NCBI RefSeq assembly: GCF_000368965.1
Contig: NZ_KB849780.1
Location: 2,132,107-2,196,106 of the forward strand
Source: Acinetobacter calcoaceticus DSM 30006 = CIP 81.8
GTDB taxonomy: Bacteria > Pseudomonadota > Gammaproteobacteria > Pseudomonadales > Moraxellaceae
DNA: 64,000 bases
Reading direction: 5' to 3'
Shown here piece by piece: positions 46,544 through 56,207 of the stretch. A model generated the notes under the pieces. It did not search any database. It was given only the letters and a program-made list of their open reading frames with translations, and was not told where the DNA came from. Position numbers and translations under genes: made by a program. Numbering within the stretch: position 1 is the stretch's first letter; each line of letters starts with the position of its first letter.

Positions 46544-48169
46544 ATGAAAAGTTTTAAAGTTGCCCTTGCTCAGTTTTCTCCGCATATTGGCAATATTGAC
46601 TCAAACACCAAAAAGATGATTGAGCAAGTGAATCAGGCGAAAAAACAAGATGCTGACCTGATTATTTTTCCCGAGCTTTCTGTTATTGGTTATCCAGCTG
46701 AAGACTTACTGTTACGTCCAAATTTAAATAAACGTATGCAAAAGGCTTTTGCTCAACTTGCTGAAGTTAAAGATATTGTCATGGTTTTCGGATTTGTGAA
46801 CCAGACAGAAGATGGTCAACGTTATAATTCTGCTGCTGTCATGAAAGACGGTCAAGTTTTGGGTGTTTTTAACAAACACAATTTACCAAACTATGGCGTC
46901 TTTGATGAAAAACGTTATTTCCAAAAAGGCCATCAACATTTGGTGTTTGAATATCTTGGACATAAGTTTGGCGTATTGATCTGTGAAGATATCTGGTCAA
47001 TTAATACCGTAAAACAGTTAAGCCAATTAAATGTTGATACTGTTCTTGTACTCAATGCATCACCATATGAAGTCGGTAAACCACAACACCGTACACAAAC
47101 CTTAAGTGAACTTGCAAAACAACTTCATCTAAATATTGTTTACGTTAACCAAGTGGGTGGACAAGACGATTTAATTTTTGATGGCACAAGTTTTGTCAGT
47201 AACAAAAATGGTGAAATTGCTTTACAAGCACCAAGCTTTAAAGAAGACCTTTATATTGCTGAATTTGACCATAAAAATAAATCATTTAAAGTCACTGAAT
47301 CTGCTCCTGCATTAGAAACTTTTGCAGAGATCTATCAAGGGTTAGTTCTGGCCACACGTGATTACGTCGAGCGTTCAGGCTTCCCTGGTGTAATTTTAGG
47401 TTTATCTGGCGGTATTGACTCTGCCCTTACATTAGCTATTGCTGTTGATGCAATCGGTGCAGAAAAAGTACAAGCAGTAATGATGCCTTATACCTACACT
47501 TCTCAAATTAGTGTTGAAGATGCAGCAGAACAAGCTCGTCGTATGGGTGTGACTTTCGGTATTGCTGAAATACATTCAGTTGTAAATAGCTTTATGCAAA
47601 CCTTGTATCCTTTCTTTGGCAACTCACCAGCAGATGCAACCGAAGAGAATTTACAAGCGCGCGCACGCGGCACATTACTCATGGGTTTATCAAATAAATT
47701 TGGTAATTTAGTACTCGCTACTGGCAACAAGTCTGAACTTTCAGTTGGCTACTGTACACTTTATGGTGATATGGTTGGTGGTTTTGCTGTTCTAAAAGAT
47801 GTTTATAAAACGATCGTGTTTGAATTAGCTAAATACCGTAATAGCTTAAGTGAAACTCCTGTTATTCCTGAACGTGTTATTACTCGTCCACCTTCAGCAG
47901 AACTTCGCCCAGACCAAAAAGACCAAGACTCTTTACCTGCATATGATGTATTAGATGCCATTCTTTACGCATACATTGAAGAAGATTTAAGTCAGGCAGA
48001 TATTATTGCCAAAGGTTTTGATAAAGAAGTAGTTGAAAAAGTTATCCGGTTAGTTGATCGTAATGAATATAAACGTCGTCAAGGCGCGATTGGGCCGAGA
48101 ATTACTTCTCGTGCATTTAGTCGTGAACGACGTTATCCGATTGTCAACGGTTGGACAGCGAATGACTGA
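46544..48169 (+). CDS. nadE: Glutamine-dependent NAD+ synthetase NadE
   Basis: NadE performs the last step of NAD synthesis. The 541-residue two-domain enzyme has an N-terminal nitrilase-type glutaminase with the Glu of IIFPELSVIGYP, the Lys of FNKHNLPNYG and the Cys of GVLICEDIW. The C-terminal synthetase has GLSGGIDSALT near residue 286. An AGGATTAGG stretch precedes the ATG. The next gene overlaps its 3' end by 8 bases. Confidence 0.96.
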   Translation: MKSFKVALAQFSPHIGNIDSNTKKMIEQVNQAKKQDADLIIFPELSVIGYPAEDLLLRPNLNKRMQKAFAQLAEVKDIVMVFGFVNQTEDGQRYNSAAVMKDGQVLGVFNKHNLPNYGVFDEKRYFQKGHQHLVFEYLGHKFGVLICEDIWSINTVKQLSQLNVDTVLVLNASPYEVGKPQHRTQTLSELAKQLHLNIVYVNQVGGQDDLIFDGTSFVSNKNGEIALQAPSFKEDLYIAEFDHKNKSFKVTESAPALETFAEIYQGLVLATRDYVERSGFPGVILGLSGGIDSALTLAIAVDAIGAEKVQAVMMPYTYTSQISVEDAAEQARRMGVTFGIAEIHSVVNSFMQTLYPFFGNSPADATEENLQARARGTLLMGLSNKFGNLVLATGNKSELSVGYCTLYGDMVGGFAVLKDVYKTIVFELAKYRNSLSETPVIPERVITRPPSAELRPDQKDQDSLPAYDVLDAILYAYIEEDLSQADIIAKGFDKEVVEKVIRLVDRNEYKRRQGAIGPRITSRAFSRERRYPIVNGWTAND

Positions 48170-49190
48170 GCAGAAAAACTCATCAAAAACCACAGCACTT
48201 GCTCAAGCACTTTTGCTTGAGCAGGTGGAATTTTTCAAAAAACAATTATCTATAGAAAACTCACCTATTTATTTCCAGCAGTTCATTCAACTCTTTATGC
48301 AACATGCTGACGAAATCAAGCTTAATGAAGTGGTGGATTTAGAGCAACTACAAGCCGTTGTGAAACGCTATGCTTTTGAAATGCAGCTAGGTGCTGGTTT
48401 ACTTGAGTTTATTGGGGAAATTGCGCAGCGTATTTATCTGTCTGCTATGAAGTCTCCAATTCAGCTACAAGATTTGGTATCTGACCACCAATTTGAAATG
48501 TGGCTCTCCAAATTTTTAGAAATGGAACATATTCCTCATTATCTCAACCAGTTTTTAAGAACTAGCCCCGCCGTTCAACAACTTTGCCAATATATTGCGA
48601 CCTCGACCTTAGAACAGAAAATACCAAAATTTCTAAATGCATCTAGAGTAGATGACTATCATTTTGAATGGCAACATAAACTCAAAAAATTCTCTTTTTT
48701 ACAACAACAACGTCTTGAGCATAAACTTGAAACTTGGATTGCCAGCTTTATTCACGAGCAACTCACAGAATTAAGTCTTTTGTCGACTGAAGATTTAGAA
48801 AGTCTTATACGACATGTCTGGGAAGATCTTAGACATAAAAAAATGTATGAGTTTATGAAACAGTTAACTCCTCTTGATGTTGAAGAGTTCTTTGTTTTAA
48901 TTTACGAATATTGGAAAGAATTACGCCAGTCACAATTTATGCAAGATCTTATTTTGTATGGCGTAGAAGTTTTTTATGAATTTTACAAAGACGAGAGTTT
49001 ATTTGAAGTATTAAGTGAGATTGGTTTAACCGAAACCGATTTACAAACTGAAGCTTTACGTTTTTACCCTAAAGTCATGAATGTCTTTAATGAGCACGGT
49101 ATTTTAGAGCCGTTACTTCAAGCGATTTTAGCTCCTTTTTATCAAAGCCCAAAAACACTCGATATGATTGAAAAACATTTTAATGAGTAA
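48162..49190 (+). CDS. Uncharacterised helical protein coupled to nadE
   Basis: I do not recognise this 342-residue protein. It is predicted to be wholly alpha-helical and soluble, rich in Leu, Gln and Glu, without signal peptide, membrane segments or catalytic motif. The ATG at 48162 overlaps the nadE stop by 8 bases, which suggests translational coupling. The frame reads back into nadE, but those codons are a shadow of nadE. The tight coupling hints at a role near NAD synthesis, which is inference only. Confidence 0.65.
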   Translation: MTEQKNSSKTTALAQALLLEQVEFFKKQLSIENSPIYFQQFIQLFMQHADEIKLNEVVDLEQLQAVVKRYAFEMQLGAGLLEFIGEIAQRIYLSAMKSPIQLQDLVSDHQFEMWLSKFLEMEHIPHYLNQFLRTSPAVQQLCQYIATSTLEQKIPKFLNASRVDDYHFEWQHKLKKFSFLQQQRLEHKLETWIASFIHEQLTELSLLSTEDLESLIRHVWEDLRHKKMYEFMKQLTPLDVEEFFVLIYEYWKELRQSQFMQDLILYGVEVFYEFYKDESLFEVLSEIGLTETDLQTEALRFYPKVMNVFNEHGILEPLLQAILAPFYQSPKTLDMIEKHFNE

Positions 49191-49204
49191 AAAAAGACAA
49201 AAAG

Positions 49205-49228
49205 AAACCATGCATGAGCATGGTTTTT
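49205..49228. terminator. Bidirectional terminator beside the first tRNA-Met
   Basis: AAACCATGC (49205-49213) pairs with GCATGGTTT (49218-49226) around ATGA, with T runs on both strands. It serves the nadE operon and the minus-strand tRNA. Confidence 0.85.
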
Positions 49229-49232
49229 AAAA

Positions 49233-49309
49233 TGGTGGCTATGACGAGACTTGAACTTGTGACCCCCGCATTATGAGTGCGGTGCTCTAACCAACTGAGC
49301 TACATAGCC
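49233..49309 (-). tRNA. tRNA-Met(CAT), elongator, copy 1
   Basis: The 77-base gene includes encoded CCA. Acceptor GGCTATG pairs with CATAGCC, the anticodon loop is CTCATAA with CAT, and the T loop is GTTCAAGTC. The sequence closely follows E. coli metT, so it is elongator rather than initiator or Ile2. Confidence 0.95.
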
Positions 49310-49466
49310 GTAAACTGTGTGCGCATTATCTATAGTTCTACAGAACAGGTCAAGAGTTCAAAATCATTAAATTCCATCAAATGAACAAATAAGATTCAGA
49401 TCACCTTTGTTTGTTCATTTTTTAGCAAATTTATATTTTAAATAATTGATCGACCAAAGAAATGTA

Positions 49467-50080
49467 TTAAAAATCTAATACCAGTTTTTTATCTTTAGCT
49501 CTAGATACACAAATCATCATGCTCTTCTGTGAAGCCTTTTCTGCATCACTTAAGTATTGATCGAAATGCTCTACTTCACCATCCAAAATAACAGTTTCAC
49601 ATGTACCACATACGCCTTCACGACATAAGCATTCCACATCAATATTTAATGTTTTGATCACTTGTAAAATTGACTAGTTACTTTTGACTTCATTTCTTGA
49701 TTAGACTTGCCAAGTACGTCTGTAAAAGCCTCTCCATCTTCTGGAACTGTTGAAGCAAGTCGTTCCCAATGAATGTATTCATCAAGGTAACAATGCTTAT
49801 TACAACAATTAATCACAGCATCAATTATTGGTTTCAGTCCACATACATAGACATGTATTTCTTTAGATTGTAATGAAATTAATTCGCCTAAGTTAAGCAC
49901 ACAACTTTCTGCTTCAACATAGCTGAACACATGCTCTGTATGCTCTATTTTAGCTCATCTAACAAAGCTGCATGTTCAAGCTCACCGTAAGCCTCTGCCC
50001 CACGTGCTACGAGCTCATCTATTTGAGATAAGAATGGTAATACCCAATACCACCTGCAATTAAGATGCTTATTGCCTTAA
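49467..50080 (-). pseudogene. Remnant of a VanB/PDR-type ferredoxin-NAD(P)H reductase
   Basis: Pieces of one oxidoreductase lie in different frames. From 5' to 3' they are SILIAGGIG near 50070 (the NAD-binding entry of the family), DELVARGAEAYGELEHAALLDELK after a frameshift, HVYVCGLKPIIDAV in 49658-49930 after another, and a C-terminal plant-type 2Fe-2S domain with CLCREGVCGTCET in 49467-49661 after a third. The FMN-binding N-terminus is missing. The order matches vanillate demethylase or phthalate dioxygenase reductases. It is non-functional and lies between two tRNA-Met genes. Confidence 0.8.
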
Positions 50081-50189
50081 GCTAACGGGAATAATTTTTT
50101 TAAATATAAATAAGCCAATGAAAAATCAAAAAACATCTCATCATTATAAAGTTGGTCTTCACAAACTGTGTTTAATCAGAAAATAAGCA

Positions 50190-50218
50190 TAAAAAAAGAC
50201 CACGCAGGAGCGTGGTCT
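50190..50218 (-). terminator. Terminator of tRNA-Met copy 2
   Basis: AGACCACGC (50197-50205) pairs with GCGTGGTCT (50210-50218); on the minus strand seven T follow. Confidence 0.88.
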
Positions 50219-50224
50219 ATAAAA

Positions 50225-50301
50225 TGGTGGCTATGACGAGACTTGAACTTGTGACCCCCGCATTATGAGTGCGGTGCTCTAACCAACTGAGCTACATAGC
50301 C
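50225..50301 (-). tRNA. tRNA-Met(CAT), elongator, copy 2
   Basis: The 77 bases are identical to copy 1, including CCA. The flanks are also related: a stretch starting TAAACTGTG and continuing GCGCATTATCT follows the 5' side of both, so the promoter was duplicated too. The copies are 992 bp apart. Confidence 0.95.
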
Positions 50302-50365
50302 TTAAACTGTGCGCGCATTATCTTAGTTTCTTTAATGCACGTCAAGAAAAATTTTAAATAAATTA

Positions 50366-50721
<356 letters not shown>

Positions 50722-50747
50722 GGGGCGCATATTAACAAATTTATTTA

Positions 50748-51507
<760 letters not shown>

Positions 51508-51638
51508 CTAGTACTCTAATTGTATTGTGAACCTATTTTAGCAAAAGTTATACATGAGGCGAAATATTCATGTGCAGGAAAAACTTCACCTTAGCATCAG
51601 TTTACGGCACAATAGGCATAATTGTGGAAGTTTGAATT

Positions 51639-52115
51639 ATGGCGAAAGCAACAGTAGTGAAAAAACACAATGGCGGAACAATCGCACAAAATAAACGTGC
51701 CCGTCATGATTATTTTATCGAAGAAAAATTTGAAGCGGGTATGTCACTTCAAGGTTGGGAAGTAAAATCCTTACGTGCTGGGCGTATGACTTTGACGGAA
51801 AGTTATGTCATTTTCAAGAATGGCGAAGCATTTTTACTTGGCTCACAAATTCAGCCTTTATTATCGGCTTCGACCCATGTGGTACCTGAAGCAACACGCA
51901 CCCGTAAGTTATTGCTCTCCCGACGTCAGCTTGAACACCTAATGGGCGCAGTTAACCAAAAAGGTTACTCATGTGTTCCTTTGGCGTGTTACTGGAAAGG
52001 TCACTTGGTTAAACTTGAAATTGCGCTTGTGAAAGGTAAACAGCTTCACGACAAACGTGCAACTGAAAAAGACCGTGACTGGCAACGTGATAAAGCTCGT
52101 ATATTTCATAAGTAA
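51639..52115 (+). CDS. smpB: SsrA-binding protein SmpB
   Basis: SmpB delivers tmRNA to stalled ribosomes. The 158-residue beta-barrel protein has [36 protein letters not shown] and the C-terminal basic tail [19 protein letters not shown] that enters the decoding site. No tmRNA gene is seen nearby. A strong palindromic terminator follows. Confidence 0.96.
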   Translation: MAKATVVKKHNGGTIAQNKRARHDYFIEEKFEAGMSLQGWEVKSLRAGRMTLTESYVIFKNGEAFLLGSQIQPLLSASTHVVPEATRTRKLLLSRRQLEHLMGAVNQKGYSCVPLACYWKGHLVKLEIALVKGKQLHDKRATEKDRDWQRDKARIFHK

Positions 52116-52116
52116 T

Positions 52117-52152
52117 AAAAAAACCTTTAAAGTTAACTTTAAAGGTTTTTTT
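52117..52152 (+). terminator. Palindromic terminator of smpB
   Basis: A perfect palindrome with arms AAACCTTTAAAGTT and AACTTTAAAGGTTT (52121-52148) is flanked by A and T runs. It may also serve the convergent gene at 52167. Confidence 0.9.
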
Positions 52153-52166
52153 ATGTCACTTTGAAT

Positions 52167-53438
52167 TTAGCAGAATTTTAAATTGCCATAACAGTTTGGC
52201 GCAAAAGATTGATTTTTAAGTTGTAAATCTTTCAATGGAAAATTCACAATCGTATTGGGTAATTTAACCTCACCAACTGCTAAGTCTTCACCAAACAAAC
52301 AATTTAAAAGATTACATCTCACTGGGTTTGCAGTTAAATAACCACTAATTGGACCTACCACCTGCTTTAAAACATCATTAGTTATTTCAATTTGTTTACT
52401 TGGCGTAACATTGCCAATATCAATTTCATCATCAAAAGCCATCCACCACCCCCGTTCTGCTGCTGCATCTGCACCTGGCCAAAATATTTGTTGGCCTTGC
52501 AAAGAAAGTGAGAAAGGATTGTTTAATTCAATTTTATGAATAAATCCTAAATTTTGATCAACTGTGAGTGCTGCTCTTAATCCGGTAATGCTGCCCGTTA
52601 CATTTTTTTGTAAATTTAATAGACCAAGTGCTGCATTAATAGAAGCTTTCAGATCTCCAGAGAAATTAAGCTGATCGATATTTGCTACCCCGTTCAGCAT
52701 GACATTATTCATTCGTGAACCAGAAATCACTTGCCCGTTGATCACAATAGGTGCAGTGGTCTGTTGTAATTGCAAATTATAATCAGACGAGTTAAATCCT
52801 AAAGGAATACAAATCCCGATACATGCATTAACAGTCCCATCAATGGTCTTGCCTGTATCTTGATAAGACATATTACGGGCAGCGGTATAAGCTAAACCAG
52901 TGGTATCTTTAATTTTCATGTAACCACTTAAGCTATTAATTCCATTTGGTGTTTCTGAATTTTCAAGCCCCATAGTCAGCAGTCCCATAACCTTTTCAGC
53001 ACTTAAACGAAAACCTTTAATTTCTCTTAAAGCTGCGCTGTCTGGATTTTTAATTGCAAATTCAATAAAGGGATTACTAAAAACAGCCGAAGATGAAGCT
53101 CGGCCATCACTTGTATCGCTTAAGCCACTTAAACTTAAGTTATCAATATCAATATCACACCCACCTAAACCGTTTACTCCTCCACATCCTAATTGCAACT
53201 TATTAACATTGGCATTTAGTTCAAGATTTGCCTCTAAACCTAATTTATAAAAGCCAATATTTTGCTGATTCATCGAAGCATCAGCTTGTTTTGGGTCTGT
53301 ATAGGTAAATGAAAATAGTGCCTGAGCTTCAACTTTAGAAAGTTCTGAATCAGTGAGTGGAACAAGATTTGCAGGTTCTAAATTGGCATAGCTTAAAGTA
53401 GCCCAACTTAGACAAAGAGCTGTTAAAAAAATTTTCAT
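52167..53438 (-). CDS. Exported FilA-like protein of unknown function
   Basis: The 423-residue precursor has a signal peptide ending near ATLSYA-NLEPAN. After it, VPLTDSELSKVEAQ resembles the N-terminal motif of Acinetobacter FilA-type surface proteins, and the rest is rich in Asn, Gly, Ser and beta strands with repeated D-I-D-N patterns (CDIDIDNLSLSGLSD). Six or more cysteines, including a CNLLNC pair, suggest disulfides. There is no lipobox and no recognised enzymatic motif. A perfect inverted repeat lies 29-48 bp before the ATG. Surface or fibre-related function is inferred. Confidence 0.55.
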   Translation of the reverse strand: MKIFLTALCLSWATLSYANLEPANLVPLTDSELSKVEAQALFSFTYTDPKQADASMNQQNIGFYKLGLEANLELNANVNKLQLGCGGVNGLGGCDIDIDNLSLSGLSDTSDGRASSSAVFSNPFIEFAIKNPDSAALREIKGFRLSAEKVMGLLTMGLENSETPNGINSLSGYMKIKDTTGLAYTAARNMSYQDTGKTIDGTVNACIGICIPLGFNSSDYNLQLQQTTAPIVINGQVISGSRMNNVMLNGVANIDQLNFSGDLKASINAALGLLNLQKNVTGSITGLRAALTVDQNLGFIHKIELNNPFSLSLQGQQIFWPGADAAAERGWWMAFDDEIDIGNVTPSKQIEITNDVLKQVVGPISGYLTANPVRCNLLNCLFGEDLAVGEVKLPNTIVNFPLKDLQLKNQSFAPNCYGNLKFC

Positions 53439-53466
53439 GATTATTCCATTTTTTTATTTATTAAGT

Positions 53467-53486
53467 TTTGGACATCATTGTCCAAA
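53467..53486. repeat. Inverted repeat upstream of the FilA-like gene
   Basis: TTTGGACA (53467-53474) and TGTCCAAA (53479-53486) form a perfect 8-bp stem with a TCAT loop. It may be an operator or a leader hairpin. Confidence 0.5.
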
Positions 53487-53591
53487 TAAACCATTTGGTA
53501 AAAAATAATCAAAAAAGCACAAAAAAAATACAACGTTTTTGTAATTAGAGTAGAAACTAAATATTTATTAAAATAAAATCAAAAACTTATT

Positions 53592-54143
53592 TTAACTTAT
53601 TCGATAAAGCAGTCCAGCAATATATTCACCAAACCATTTAGCTGTATCCAAGTCACCTTGTGGGGGAGTAACTTCAACAGGGGCGTTATCTGATTGTGTC
53701 ATTAAGCCTAAACAACTCGATAATCGGTTTAAATCTTTTTCACTATGCCCTGTGGTCATTAAAGGTAAACCTGACCACAACATACCATGTTGCATGGCAA
53801 AAATATTTAATTGTTGTAATACCGCTAGTTTATCGCCACTCAATCCGCCCGAATTTGCAAAGCCAGCCGCAAGCTTGCCTTGCCATAAGCGCTCTTTCCA
53901 ACGCTTAGAAGTACTGTCCATAAACTTTTTAAAGTCGGCAGTCATACTTCCCATATAGGTAGGAGATCCGAAAATAATGCCTTGTGATGTATCAAGCGCA
54001 TCCCAATCAATATGTTCAATATTCATTAGATGTACTTTTACCCCCATCACCTCTGCACCAGCAGCAATAGCGAAAGCTACCTTGGCGGTATGACCATATG
54101 GACTGTGGTAAACAATAGAGAGATGTTTTTCAGGCAAAGACAT
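53592..54143 (-). CDS. Flavodoxin-fold NAD(P)H oxidoreductase (WrbA-like)
   Basis: The 183-residue protein has the flavodoxin FMN loop YHSPYGHTAKVA, then GIIFGSPTYMGSMTADFKKFMD and AAGFANSGGLSGDKLAVLQQL, giving the three phosphate and flavin-binding loops of WrbA-like enzymes. The probable role is two-electron quinone reduction. The very AT-rich 150 bp downstream toward the FilA-like gene shows no further gene. Confidence 0.85.
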   Translation of the reverse strand: MSLPEKHLSIVYHSPYGHTAKVAFAIAAGAEVMGVKVHLMNIEHIDWDALDTSQGIIFGSPTYMGSMTADFKKFMDSTSKRWKERLWQGKLAAGFANSGGLSGDKLAVLQQLNIFAMQHGMLWSGLPLMTTGHSEKDLNRLSSCLGLMTQSDNAPVEVTPPQGDLDTAKWFGEYIAGLLYRIS

Positions 54144-54267
54144 AAGATTAAAATTTTGAGCGATTTTTTCTATTTTATCATTTTATTAGCGCTTGCTAAA
54201 CCTACATCTATAAATATGAAATACAAGCGTTTCAATACGATTCACAATCGTAATATATTCAAACTCA

Positions 54268-54312
54268 ATAAAAACTCTCTTATTCTGCTTAATTACGACA
54301 AAATAAGAGAGT
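54268..54312 (-). terminator. Terminator of rluD-pgeF
   Basis: ACTCTCTTATT (54274-54284) and AATAAGAGAGT (54302-54312) form an 11-bp stem with a 17-base loop; on the minus strand T follows. Confidence 0.75.
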
Positions 54313-54335
54313 AAATTTAATTATGTTTATAAAGC

Positions 54336-55073
54336 TTATATAAAAACAAAGGTAGCCATACGTCCAGTCTTCGCATCACGGCGATAAGAAAAATAATCAT
54401 CGCTCTGTTGATAAGAACATTGATCTCCACCTAAAACCTGTTTTACACCTAGAATCTGCAAAATAAAACGCGCAATTGCATATAAATCTGCATGAAATTT
54501 ATTTGGAGCGGCCCCCTCAACAAAAGCTGTTTCTAACTCTGGATATTTATCACAAAAAGCAGCCTTTACTTCGGCCCCAATTTCAAAACAAGGTTGGCTG
54601 ATCGCAGCTCCTAACCATGCCCAAGTTGGAGGGTTCTGCATAGCAGCAACTGTATTTTCAATAATGCCGCCAGCTAAACCGCGCCAACCCGCATGCAAGT
54701 TTGCGACTTCCGTACCTTCGGCATTTCCTAACACGACAGGTAAACAATCAGCGGTCATCATCATTAAAGCATGACCTTTGGTTTGAGTGACCAAACCATC
54801 ACCGATTAATGCCTTAAAAGGAATTTGTTCATTTACTGTATGGCAAATCGTACTATGTGTTTGAGTCATCCATGTCATTTTTTTAACACCGAACTGGGCA
54901 AACTCATCTAACAATATCATGCGATGTTGCTGAACACGTTGTGCCTCATCGTTGACATGTAAAGCCAGATTAAAGCCAGACAACTCAAGTTGATCCTTTG
55001 GCAATGCCAAAGGATGTTGAACACGTGTCTGCCCTACAAATACACCTTGAGGTAATCCTTGAACAAATTCCAT
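54336..55073 (-). CDS. pgeF: Peptidoglycan editing factor PgeF (YfiH)
   Basis: PgeF, of the multicopper-oxidase-like YfiH family, removes misincorporated L-Ser from the peptidoglycan stem. The 245-residue protein has the family's metal ligands in WMTQTHS, MMTADCLPVVL and ANLHAGWRGLAGGI. The ATG at 55073 has AAGGA upstream and lies 10 bp after rluD; a 14-codon extension is discounted. Confidence 0.9.
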   Translation of the reverse strand: MEFVQGLPQGVFVGQTRVQHPLALPKDQLELSGFNLALHVNDEAQRVQQHRMILLDEFAQFGVKKMTWMTQTHSTICHTVNEQIPFKALIGDGLVTQTKGHALMMMTADCLPVVLGNAEGTEVANLHAGWRGLAGGIIENTVAAMQNPPTWAWLGAAISQPCFEIGAEVKAAFCDKYPELETAFVEGAAPNKFHADLYAIARFILQILGVKQVLGGDQCSYQQSDDYFSYRRDAKTGRMATFVFI

Positions 55074-55083
55074 ATACGCATCC

Positions 55084-56136
55084 TTAATATGCAGCGTTTT
55101 CTGAACGTAACACATTCACTAAATGTGTAAAATCTTCAGGCCACGGCGCTTCAAATAGCATTTCTTCACCAGTACGAGGATGTTTTAAGCCCAATTTAGC
55201 TGCATGCAACGCTTGGCGTTTAAAACCACGTAAAGTGTCAATGAGTAATTCAGACGCCCCTGCAGGTACACGTACACGATTCATATAAATCTGATCGCCG
55301 ATCAGTCCATAACCGATATAACTAAAATGCACACGAATCTGATGAGTTCGACCTGTTTCAAGACGAGCTTGTACACGAGTAAAATCTCTAAAGCGTTCTT
55401 TTACATTGTAATGGGTCACTGCATCGCGCCCACCCGGTAAAATCGCCATTTTCACACGGTCAACTGGATGACGTTTGATAGGTTCATCAATAGTACCGCC
55501 AGCAATAATATTTCCATAAACAACTAAGTCGTATACACGGTAAACCGATTTATTTGCCAACTGTTTACTTAAAGAAAATTGTGCCTCAAGGCTCTTAGCA
55601 ACGACTAACAAACCGCTGGTGTCTTTATCAATACGATGTACTAAACCAGCGCGAGAAAGTTCCGACAATTTTGGAAAGTGGTAAAGCAAAGCATTAACTA
55701 AAGTTCCAGAACTATTGCCAGCCCCTGGATGCACCACCATACCGACTGGTTTATTGATGACTAAAATGTCGTCATCTTCATAGACAATATTAAGTGGAAT
55801 GTTTTCAGGTTGGCTCGTGGTCTGAGCTTCGAGCTCAACTTCGAGTGTAAGCAGTTCGGTCCCTTCACAACGGTGCTTTGGCTTGACAATGTTACCATTC
55901 ACCAACAGATGGCCATCCTTCAACCATTGTTTAAGCTTTTCACGTGAAAACTCATTCCACACCAAGGCTGCTACCTGATCGATACGTTGTCCCAGATAGC
56001 TTTCATCTAGCTGAACTTGCAACGATAAACGTGTTGCAGTTGTATCAGAAGTATGGTTATCTGCATCCTCAGAATCTTCAAGTAAATTGAAGTCGGTTTC
56101 AGATAAGTTTGTGTTTGAAGATTGTGCTGAAGTCAT
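55084..56136 (-). CDS. rluD: 23S rRNA pseudouridine synthase RluD
   Basis: RluD modifies U1911, U1915 and U1917 (E. coli numbering) in helix 69 of 23S rRNA. The 350-residue protein has an N-terminal S4 domain (LGQRIDQVAALVWNEFSREKLKQWLKDGHLLVNG), the catalytic HRIDKDTSGLLVVAKS motif with the Asp, and the RTHQIRVHFSYIGYGLIGD block. The first 30 residues are acidic and variable. It is divergent from bamD, as in many gammaproteobacteria, and pgeF follows. Confidence 0.95.
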   Translation of the reverse strand: MTSAQSSNTNLSETDFNLLEDSEDADNHTSDTTATRLSLQVQLDESYLGQRIDQVAALVWNEFSREKLKQWLKDGHLLVNGNIVKPKHRCEGTELLTLEVELEAQTTSQPENIPLNIVYEDDDILVINKPVGMVVHPGAGNSSGTLVNALLYHFPKLSELSRAGLVHRIDKDTSGLLVVAKSLEAQFSLSKQLANKSVYRVYDLVVYGNIIAGGTIDEPIKRHPVDRVKMAILPGGRDAVTHYNVKERFRDFTRVQARLETGRTHQIRVHFSYIGYGLIGDQIYMNRVRVPAGASELLIDTLRGFKRQALHAAKLGLKHPRTGEEMLFEAPWPEDFTHLVNVLRSENAAY

Positions 56137-56207
56137 TTGATCATTGAGATAAAAGTGGTTTAATAGCGCAATTGTAGCTCATTGCCCAACATAACAGAGG
56201 AGTTTTT

